Source of the DNA: a virus
Virus record (IMG/VR): IMGVR_UViG_3300035681_000141
Coordinates: 1 to 21,915 of that record
Length of the DNA: 21,915 bases
Strand: one strand, 5' to 3'
Part shown: one piece after another, positions 15,218 to 21,915 of the stretch
Position numbering within the stretch: the first letter of the stretch is position 1
Layout: every line of letters starts with the position of its first letter
Made by a program: the position numbers and the translations under genes
The notes under the pieces: generated by a model
Databases searched by the model: none
Told to the model about the DNA's origin: nothing
Seen by the model: the letters and a program-made list of their open reading frames with translations, nothing else

Positions 15218-18200
15218 TTATACTCCGCTAATTGAAAGGCTCACAGTACCGCTGGTTCTGTTGTTGCTGATATCCCAGGCTTGCACATACACTTTTGCAG
15301 GCAGGGTATTGTCGTCTACTATACAGTTTAACCTTGCAATATTGCTAGAACTCAAGGGTGTTGCCTGTACTGTTTGTACGTCTAAGAAGTCTTTTGTGGT
15401 TGTGTAAAGAGTCCCATCAGTATCTCCTGCATTTAATGCTAGAGTAGCTGTTTCACTTACTTCACTGATCTCTATTCTTACATATAGATCATCTAATTCT
15501 ACAAAACCCTTACCGTCGCTGGCCACAGAGTATTCCACTTCCAAGTACCGAAAATTAGCTATACTTACTTCTGTACCTGTTAACCAAGCTTGCCAGCTTG
15601 CTGTGGCTCCTACACTACCTCTTATTCTGATAGTAGGTGTAGCTCCTGCTACAGTTGTAAGTATTGTAGGAGTTACTTTTACCACTGCTGTCTGTAATAC
15701 TTTACCAACGTCATGATATTCTACATGTTTACCACTGGTTGGCACGGGCTGTGCTACAATCGGGAATCCCGCAGCTATTTTTTGAGCAGCAGTAGTCCAG
15801 CCGTTGTTTGTCAAACGCTGCTCCCAAGTACGTCCAGTAAAACTGGGCAACAGTATTTGTCCAGTACTGCCGCCAACTATGGTAGCATTTACTAATTCAA
15901 TACTTTGCCAATCGTGATAGTACTCTGTTGCCAATACAAAATTGTTTGGCATTTTTATGTCTACAGTGATTTGGCGAGGAGCACTCAAGTTACCTGCTAC
16001 GTCTTCTGCCACTATGTAGATTACTTTTGATCCGCTGCTACGAAAGAAAATAATGTCAGAACGCGAGTCTGCACCTGCAGATCCGTACAGTGTGGAATTT
16101 GCAAACGTTGTACCACTGTCTCCATAGTATATTGCGTACTTTCTTATAGGTTGGCTAGTTTTTGCATCCTGCCAACGTAGGGTAACTGCATTTACCTGTA
16201 CCTCTACTGCAGTCATAACAGGCTCTAATGGGTTTAGTACCTGTAGGGTTGCTTGAGACACAGCACCAATGTTACCAGCCACGTCCACATAGCGTGCATA
16301 AAGTGTGTAACTACCTGCAGTCTTCCAACCAAAATTTGCTGTTTCAGACTTTTTGGCGTCTATTATACCACCAAAGTTTGAGCTCCAAGACAGCTCTAGA
16401 CGGTCCAGTGATTGTTGATTGAACGCAAGTACTGGTGCTTTCCAAGTTGCCTCTATATTGGAGTTTCCAAATATTAGCTGCATTGAAGCAGGAGAACTTG
16501 GTGCCAGTATTCCTAGTGTAGTACTAACAGGTGTACTGGTCAACCCAAAACTATCGTGATGAACTGCCCACAGTTTTAATATTCCTGCAGACTGCCATGG
16601 TAATAGGTGACTTGTAGCGGCCTTACTAACTATTAAAGCGGAAGCTTCCCAAGTACTTCCACTTCTCAATTCCGTTTCGCTGTAATCACTGTCGGGCGAT
16701 TCGTCCCACTGTGCGCGTATTCCATTAGTACTGGTGGTTACATTAAAATTGCTGACAGGATTAGGAACAGTAGTTCGTCCAACTACCTTGTATCCGTACC
16801 ACTCTGTCCACCTACCGATTCTGCCGCCTTTGGTTTCATAGCGCAGTCGGAATCGGTATTCTTGATTTTCTTGTACCCCTGTTATATCTATGCTTTTTAT
16901 GGTAATATCTGAACTGTACAACTTTCCGCCGCTTGTATCCAAGTTACCGATAGACGACACTTCTGCTCTCACATAGGCCACGTCATTGTTTAGATTGGGT
17001 GGGTCGCGATAGGGTATTCTAATAAGGTAAGAATACACTCCTGGACTTAATCGCTTTATAACTCTTTCGTCACTGATTATTTCAGAGTATAACACTTTTG
17101 GAACAGAGTCGCCTACCTGGTTGGCCAATTCCAGTGGTGGTTGGTATATCTGTGATTGAAACACAGCATCGGCTGTAAGGTTTTGATAGTCTGTAAATAT
17201 GTTGTAGGTGCCTGTCTCCCCGGAGTCAACCAGGGTAACTACGGCATTTTTATTTGTGGTAGGCTCTATCTTTATTACCATCAAGTCCTGAGACTCTTTG
17301 TTTAAGACCCCGTACAATACTAAATCATTAGTATCAATTTGACTACTTGTAAACGTTGTTGTGGTTTTTACTCTTTTGTAAAAATCTGCCACCAATCCGC
17401 AAGTACCTGTAGCTGTTGTAGTAGCCACTGTTGCACCACTTTGATTGTATCGGAATCCGATGGGTAGGCCGCCAACATCATAAACTATTTCTGTTAAGTT
17501 TGTTATTGTTCCTGAAAATGTGGCTATGTTTGTTGTTAGGGTTAAACTGTCACCAACACTAAACGGATGGGTTTCAGTGAGTGTGATTGTTACTACACCA
17601 TTCAACCTTCTTACATTGGCTACTCCGAAAGAGGTTGCAATATTTCTTACAATACTGTTATCCGCGCTAGTGTTAGTACTATTACGACTAGTATTACGAA
17701 CTCGGATGGCCATTGTATTGGCTGGATCGTATAGTACTTCTTCGTCTAGTTCTAACAAGTTGTTGGCCAATACATTCTTTACTCTGCCACTGCCACTGCC
17801 CCACTGAGGAACATCGTGCGTGACTTTTACTCTGTCGCCTCGGTTGCACACCAAGTACTCCAAGTCTACGTTGATTGTATAAACCTCTGGACGCAGTTTT
17901 ATTTGTGCTAAATGCCACTTTGCATGGTCCACCGCTTCTGCAATGCTGGTAACGCCTGGCAGTTGGATACTCTCCAGTAATTGTGCAGTTTGTGGATTTA
18001 CGCCCTCATAGGCTACAATTACTTGTTTTTGCTTGTAGTCGTCGGACCTATCAAAAAACTCTACTTTTAAGGCCTGTGGCATTTTTGGCAACAGTTTTGT
18101 GCCTTCAAAACCCCAGCTGTTGTGTGGTGAAAAATGTTGAGTGATTTCTGTTTTTGGTTGGTCTATTACTACAGACCATTTGCCGTCTAACAGGGTAGGA

Positions 18201-20479
18201 CTTGCTCTGCCCGCCGCACAAATGTCCCTCAACACTTCTAACACACTTCGTGGACTTCCCGCCAGTATGCTGTTGTACTGTAGGGTTGTGCTATATGATC
18301 CACCATTATAATTTACAGTTCTGATAGTATTGCAATAGTTATGCCAGGCCTGTAGCTGTAGTAGATTTATCTGGCTGTCTGAAACTGGCTGTGCGTTTGC
18401 AGGATGTTGTAATACATACCGAAACAGTGAGGCGGGGTTACTTGTGACTCTCGTCACCCAAGTGCTGGAGGGCTGGTCCCAGTCCAAGCACACTGTTTGT
18501 ACTACTGCATTGATACCATCTACTTGCCCACTGATTTCGTCAGTTGCTTTTAAGGTAAGTGCAGTTTTTGCTAGCTTTGAAAGTGGTGGGTCAACAGCAG
18601 GATTGGTGTTGCTGTAGCTTGTAACTGTTTGCAACACTGCTTGGTGACTATAGCGATAGCTATCATTGGGCTCTGTTTCGTCACCAGTAGTACGACGGAC
18701 TCTAACCTGCAGGTTAGCAGAAGGTGGCCATGACCTGTTGCGTGTAATTGTCCAGGTAAAAGCGTCCGCTATAGGACCTCCGCTAATTATTGTATTGACG
18801 TTCTGTGTTACTGTTTCTTGGTAATATGACATAAAGCCTTCAGAATCCCAGCTTTCTTTAGTTACAACATACGTACCAGTACTGGCCTGGACTTGGCCAC
18901 CAATTGTAAAGTGTCCCCAACCGTTGTCGCTCAACCAACTGGACCAAGTACCACTACTGTCATATCTGTACTGAATTTCGACTCCAACAGGGGCCGCATA
19001 CTCTGTTCCTGCCTTACTGCCTTTAGTAACAACACTCCTCAACCCCTGTGGAAAACTGATGCTAATACTCACTTTGTCTGTGGGCTGCGAAAAACCAGCC
19101 TCTACCCAACCAGTATCACCTGTTGGGCGTGGAACCGGGGTCCAGATATTAGAGCCTACAGGAGGCAGTCCACTGTAACTCAAGGGCAGGTTTGGAAAGG
19201 TTCCCTGTACATCGCTGCCGTAAATGGCATTAAAACTGTTCAATGCACTTGAGCTAGGTTCTGTTTTTCTGTCTAATGTTACCTGTACTAGGTTATCAAA
19301 ATTGCTGGAAGTAAGCGTGTTGTCTTTGTAGACCTGCACTTGACCTATTTTGAGTGTTGTTAGGTCAATGTCTAGTGGTCCATAACCCCAGATCAACAAC
19401 ATGTCTACATAGGTATCGCGACCACTTACACCCGCACTGCTGGTTCCAAATCCGTCGTATGAGGAAATGTTTTGATCACCACTAAAGCGTACATGATTTT
19501 GGGCACCCAGTGGAGGAGTAACCTTCATCTTACCCAACACAACAGGTATAGAACCGTACTGTTGTGGAGAGTTTGTGGCGCCACTGATAAAGAGCTGCTG
19601 ACGACTTTCTGCAGGCGTGGGCCCGTCTGCCGGCGGGCGAATTGGCGCAATGGCGTTGATTAGTGCACTGCCTACCAACATTATGCCTGCTGTTACTGCA
19701 CCTTTAAGAACAGCCAATCCTGTAACAGAGGTTACACCCAAGCTGGTTGCCAGGGCTCCGCTTGCTGTTGTTAGGCTACCAGCAAGCGGCCCTGCAAAAG
19801 CTGCCAGTGCTATAAATGCAAAAAGTCTAAAAGTGTCTCCGTCTCGAGGAACTGCTCTGTACTCTACAGTATCGCCTACCTGTATTGTTGTAGTAGTCCA
19901 ACGTTCTTTATCTACAACACCTCCATTGATTAAAAACACACAATCTTTTATTAAACTGCTGTTGGGGGTATACTTGTCTTGTAGTAATTGGTTCAACTGT
20001 TGTAGAGTTGTACCTACTTCTATGTTTAATTTTACTTTTTGTGTTTTTAGTGGGTGTGGTGTTGCAACAAGATCAGTTAATTCCTTGAAGCCCAAGTTAT
20101 ACTTGTAGTAACCAGAAATTCGCTTATTCCAGTGTACACTGTCTAAGCTCTCTATAGCAGAGTTAGTGCCTGGTCTGATGTGTAAAAATTTGTTGTCTCC
20201 AATGTACACGCCTACGTGTGTATCATGTCCCATTATTCTGAACAATACAACACAACCCACTTCTGGAACCTCTAACCCTGTCCATTGCTCCTTGTGGACA
20301 GCAATGACTTCACTGGTACGGTGTATGTCTTTGACTGTGTTGTAAGAGTGATAAAAACTGGGCAACTCTATGTTGTAGTGGTCACTGTAGACTAGGCGCA
20401 CCAATCCCCAGCAGTCTAGTCCACTACTGTCACGGCCACGGTCTACATACGGAATGTCTATGTATTTGTTATACCACAT
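15218..20479 (-). CDS. Tail tip fusion protein: NlpC/P60 peptidase + I-like segment + J-like tip/host specificity protein
   Basis: This 1753-residue protein combines what lambda encodes as K, I and J. Residues 1 to about 130 form an NlpC/P60 papain-like fold, with Cys23 in LDCWG, His88 in HVGVYIG and His100 in FLHI as the expected catalytic triad. Such domains cut peptidoglycan or act in tail assembly. Residues of about 140-275 resemble gpI, ending in a long hydrophobic run rich in Ala, Gly and Leu. From about 285 the J-type tip begins, with the typical YGSIPVVLGKMKVTPPLGA. Around 945-1025 an inserted small beta domain is visible, and about 1245-1510 contain three fibronectin-III-like segments. 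The last 230 residues are a beta-rich domain, probably exposed and receptor facing. It starts with a TGATG overlap on the DUF1833 gene, and the fibre gene begins five bases after its stop. No frameshift or stop separates the parts. Confidence 0.9.
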   Translation of the reverse strand: MWYNKYIDIPYVDRGRDSSGLDCWGLVRLVYSDHYNIELPSFYHSYNTVKDIHRTSEVIAVHKEQWTGLEVPEVGCVVLFRIMGHDTHVGVYIGDNKFLHIRPGTNSAIESLDSVHWNKRISGYYKYNLGFKELTDLVATPHPLKTQKVKLNIEVGTTLQQLNQLLQDKYTPNSSLIKDCVFLINGGVVDKERWTTTTIQVGDTVEYRAVPRDGDTFRLFAFIALAAFAGPLAGSLTTASGALATSLGVTSVTGLAVLKGAVTAGIMLVGSALINAIAPIRPPADGPTPAESRQQLFISGATNSPQQYGSIPVVLGKMKVTPPLGAQNHVRFSGDQNISSYDGFGTSSAGVSGRDTYVDMLLIWGYGPLDIDLTTLKIGQVQVYKDNTLTSSNFDNLVQVTLDRKTEPSSSALNSFNAIYGSDVQGTFPNLPLSYSGLPPVGSNIWTPVPRPTGDTGWVEAGFSQPTDKVSISISFPQGLRSVVTKGSKAGTEYAAPVGVEIQYRYDSSGTWSSWLSDNGWGHFTIGGQVQASTGTYVVTKESWDSEGFMSYYQETVTQNVNTIISGGPIADAFTWTITRNRSWPPSANLQVRVRRTTGDETEPNDSYRYSHQAVLQTVTSYSNTNPAVDPPLSKLAKTALTLKATDEISGQVDGINAVVQTVCLDWDQPSSTWVTRVTSNPASLFRYVLQHPANAQPVSDSQINLLQLQAWHNYCNTIRTVNYNGGSYSTTLQYNSILAGSPRSVLEVLRDICAAGRASPTLLDGKWSVVIDQPKTEITQHFSPHNSWGFEGTKLLPKMPQALKVEFFDRSDDYKQKQVIVAYEGVNPQTAQLLESIQLPGVTSIAEAVDHAKWHLAQIKLRPEVYTINVDLEYLVCNRGDRVKVTHDVPQWGSGSGRVKNVLANNLLELDEEVLYDPANTMAIRVRNTSRNSTNTSADNSIVRNIATSFGVANVRRLNGVVTITLTETHPFSVGDSLTLTTNIATFSGTITNLTEIVYDVGGLPIGFRYNQSGATVATTTATGTCGLVADFYKRVKTTTTFTSSQIDTNDLVLYGVLNKESQDLMVIKIEPTTNKNAVVTLVDSGETGTYNIFTDYQNLTADAVFQSQIYQPPLELANQVGDSVPKVLYSEIISDERVIKRLSPGVYSYLIRIPYRDPPNLNNDVAYVRAEVSSIGNLDTSGGKLYSSDITIKSIDITGVQENQEYRFRLRYETKGGRIGRWTEWYGYKVVGRTTVPNPVSNFNVTTSTNGIRAQWDESPDSDYSETELRSGSTWEASALIVSKAATSHLLPWQSAGILKLWAVHHDSFGLTSTPVSTTLGILAPSSPASMQLIFGNSNIEATWKAPVLAFNQQSLDRLELSWSSNFGGIIDAKKSETANFGWKTAGSYTLYARYVDVAGNIGAVSQATLQVLNPLEPVMTAVEVQVNAVTLRWQDAKTSQPIRKYAIYYGDSGTTFANSTLYGSAGADSRSDIIFFRSSGSKVIYIVAEDVAGNLSAPRQITVDIKMPNNFVLATEYYHDWQSIELVNATIVGGSTGQILLPSFTGRTWEQRLTNNGWTTAAQKIAAGFPIVAQPVPTSGKHVEYHDVGKVLQTAVVKVTPTILTTVAGATPTIRIRGSVGATASWQAWLTGTEVSIANFRYLEVEYSVASDGKGFVELDDLYVRIEISEVSETATLALNAGDTDGTLYTTTKDFLDVQTVQATPLSSSNIARLNCIVDDNTLPAKVYVQAWDISNNRTSGTVSLSISGV

Positions 20480-21033
20480 CAGAATAATCCTGGAAAATAT
20501 AGGGGGCTGAAGGTGTGTTGTGGAAACGGCTCACGGTCGTAGTTGACGGTGGTTAAGTCTCCGCTCACTGTTGTGGCGTTATAGGTAACGCTGGTGAGCA
20601 TAAAGCCACTAAAACTGGCTTCTACAGTGTCGGGTTGAGAACTCAACACCAGTTCCAACAACACAGGTGCTGGTCCAGTCAATTGAGTCCTTACAAAAGG
20701 TATTAAAAAACGTGATACGTCGTGAAAGGTAACACTGCAACGAGGAGACTGACTGTCGTCTTCGTTGGGCAGTGTTATCTCTACTGGTAAAAATGTGTAC
20801 TCGTGGGTACGACTCACAACACCATAAACCACTTGCTCAGCTGTGGGGTCGCCCAGCCTCAATGCTTTTGTAGGGTCGGTTGGATCCTCAACGTATCCGT
20901 CAGCTATTCTATACAATACCTGACTATGGTTTTGTGGATTGTAAATAGTCAAGAGTATTATTAGATCTGCGTCTGATTCTGGGGAAAACACAGCACGCAG
21001 TGCTGCAGGAGACATTGAGGATAATCTTGTCAT
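20479..21033 (-). CDS. DUF1833-type minor tail protein (lambda L position)
   Basis: The 184-residue product ends in REPFPQHTFSPLYFPGLF, a C-terminal signature I recognise from DUF1833 phage tail proteins. It lies where lambda has L, between M and K, so a role in tail tip assembly is likely. Lambda L has four cysteines and binds an iron-sulphur cluster. This protein has a single cysteine, so such a cluster cannot be held by one chain. It starts with an ATGA overlap on the M-like gene and ends with a TGATG overlap on the K-I-J gene, so translation is probably coupled. Family call good; biochemical role inferred from position. Confidence 0.85.
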   Translation of the reverse strand: MTRLSSMSPAALRAVFSPESDADLIILLTIYNPQNHSQVLYRIADGYVEDPTDPTKALRLGDPTAEQVVYGVVSRTHEYTFLPVEITLPNEDDSQSPRCSVTFHDVSRFLIPFVRTQLTGPAPVLLELVLSSQPDTVEASFSGFMLTSVTYNATTVSGDLTTVNYDREPFPQHTFSPLYFPGLF

Positions 21034-21392
21034 GGCAATACTTCTAGTTGAATTGAAAGAGTCCAGTAACCTGGAGCAAGGTACGTCAGATTGTAAGGAT
21101 AATCGCCTTGAGGCACTATTCTGACTTCTACTATTGAACCTGTGCGAGGGTGTGTAAAGCCAAAACGAGCCACGCCCTTGATATCGTCCCTAAAAAAGTT
21201 TTCAAAAACGGTTACTTGAGTGTTTGTCATGATAAAAGACAGCGAAAGAAGGCTGGGTTGCAGCCCTCTTCTTCGCATCTTGCTCATGCCAGAATCCATT
21301 GAAGTTCGCAGGACTTTTGAGCCGCCGCTTTCACTGAATCCTTTTTGAGGGCTCTGTGGTAAGCCTGCGGGCCAGAAGTGATTATAGGCCAT
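21030..21392 (-). CDS. Minor tail protein, lambda M-like
   Basis: This 120-residue protein sits between the tape measure gene and a DUF1833 gene, the position of gpM in lambda (109 residues). The central part, with VFENFFRDDIKGVARFGFTHP followed shortly by VEVRIV, has the pattern of an FF-turn-G-F-F-HP motif seen in this small tail family, which joins tape measure and tip complex. The C-terminus YWTLSIQLEVLP also fits, being a beta strand that closes the domain. The ATG at 21392 has AAGGAG eight bases upstream, lying inside the end of the tape measure gene. The 3' end overlaps the next gene by ATGA. The family call rests on gene order plus motif; exact homology to M was not tested. Confidence 0.82.
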   Translation of the reverse strand: MAYNHFWPAGLPQSPQKGFSESGGSKVLRTSMDSGMSKMRRRGLQPSLLSLSFIMTNTQVTVFENFFRDDIKGVARFGFTHPRTGSIVEVRIVPQGDYPYNLTYLAPGYWTLSIQLEVLP

Positions 21393-21395
21393 GGT

Positions 21396-21915
21396 TTATC
21401 TCCTTATTAAACTTGGTGTTAAACCATAGGTGCTCTTCAGGGTGTTTTGAGCAGGGCTGCCTGTTCGGGCAAATTCTCCTGCTGCGGCTTCTCCTACGAT
21501 TACTTCTACTCGGCGATTTCCTCGACTGTCTGTGGTTTCACGAGCTGTGGCCTTTTCCTGGCTATAGTTGTTGACAACTACTTCTACGGACCCACCGCCC
21601 CCTCCGCGTACGCCTAGGTTGCCCTGTGAATCCCGTTTGAGCGGCATGATCGCCTCAGGGCCGGCTTCACCCATCATACCGGTGCCCTTGGCGAACTTGA
21701 ATAGAGTAGGACTGTCAACAATAGAGTTGGTGAAGGTTCCGCCTTTGGCATACTTAGTGATTTCACTTGTATGCGGTACTTGTGTAGCAGTGAACACACC
21801 TCCATTGGCGTACTTAGTGATTTCACTTGTAGGTGTTACTTGTGTAGCAATGGGGTTGGTGAATACACCTCCATTGGCGTACTTAGTGATTTCACTTGTA
21901 GGTGTTACTTGTGTA
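21396..21915 (-). CDS. Tail tape measure protein, C-terminal part (gene open at right edge)
   Basis: About 172 residues are in the window and the frame stays open to the right edge, so this is only the C-terminal end. The stretch GMMGEAGPEAIMPLKR followed by GNLGV is the classic closing motif of lambda-gpH-type tape measure proteins, which set tail length and occupy the tail lumen. Before it come repeats of the type SEITKYANGGVFTN, ending in variants such as KYAKGGTFTN and KFAKGTG. A GTG at 21797 lies inside the repeats and has the coding frame continuing upstream of it, so it is not the true start. The gene ends in RR-stop, and its last bases carry the AAGGAG ribosome site of the next gene. 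Position directly before an M-like gene fits the lambda order. The identification is firm; the length is unknown. Confidence 0.93.
   Translation of the reverse strand, partial: TQVTPTSEITKYANGGVFTNPIATQVTPTSEITKYANGGVFTATQVPHTSEITKYAKGGTFTNSIVDSPTLFKFAKGTGMMGEAGPEAIMPLKRDSQGNLGVRGGGGGSVEVVVNNYSQEKATARETTDSRGNRRVEVIVGEAAAGEFARTGSPAQNTLKSTYGLTPSLIRR
21738..21915. repeat. Tandem repeat in the tape measure gene
   Basis: A 50-base segment at 21797-21846 recurs without change at 21866-21915, giving a period of 69 bases (23 codons). A third, diverged copy lies at about 21738-21786, offset by 60 bases (20 codons). All offsets are multiples of three, so the reading frame is kept and copy number changes would alter tape length by 20 to 23 residues. 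The array runs off the right edge, so the total number of copies is unknown. Confidence 0.92.

Noticed and set aside
21738-21915. Start of a separate gene at GTG 21797
   Set aside because: The frame continues upstream through further copies of the repeat, and no ribosome site is placed for that GTG.
1-21915. Host assignment from composition (for example a freshwater betaproteobacterium)
   Set aside because: Composition is mosaic and no host-derived gene or tRNA is present, so any host name would be a guess.

Overview
The window reads as the tail-tip and adhesion end of a structural module from a tailed double-stranded DNA phage (or prophage) with a long, non-contractile, lambda-like tail. 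Every gene I can support lies on the minus strand, so the biological order runs from base 21915 down to base 1. Genes are packed tightly, with ATGA, TGATG or TAATG overlaps or gaps of a few bases and mostly purine-rich ribosome sites, and no stretch over 150 bases lacks a gene. There is no integrase, repressor, replication, packaging, tRNA or CRISPR element, so lifestyle cannot be judged. The lambda-type tip suggests a Gram-negative host, but the host itself cannot be named.

Region 1 (21915-15218) is the conserved tail core in the lambda order H-M-L-K-I-J. It holds the C-terminal end of the tape measure protein (open at the right edge, with tandem repeats), an M-like minor tail protein, a DUF1833-type protein in the L position, and one 1753-residue protein that fuses an NlpC/P60 peptidase (K), an I-like hydrophobic segment and a J-like tip protein.

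Region 2 (15212-5142) is a run of accessory fibre and decoration genes. First comes a fibre with a C-terminal S74 self-cleaving chaperone, whose distal part is clearly more GC-rich than the rest. A strong promoter then drives a short cassette (a BppU-like protein, an acidic repeat protein and a small tail protein) that ends in a perfect 32-base hairpin terminator. After it lie a fibre-like protein, a 58-residue GTG-start gene, a 1728-residue protein made of five modules of about 345 residues, and an 89-residue protein with an HEXXH zinc-protease motif. This block closes with a second strong terminator.

Region 3 (5017-1) starts from a second promoter nearly identical to the first. It holds small structural proteins (including two neighbours that look like diverged duplicates), a short DETLS-type phage protein, a structural protein with a conserved C-terminal pattern, an 880-residue repeat-built protein, a 55-residue helical protein and the start of one more gene running off the left edge.

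The working picture is that region 1 builds the tail tip. Regions 2 and 3 supply a large, modular set of surface and adhesion proteins, organised as separate transcription units by the twin promoters and the two terminators. Names of conserved families come from recognised motifs and gene order; functions of the repeat proteins and of the HEXXH protein are inference.
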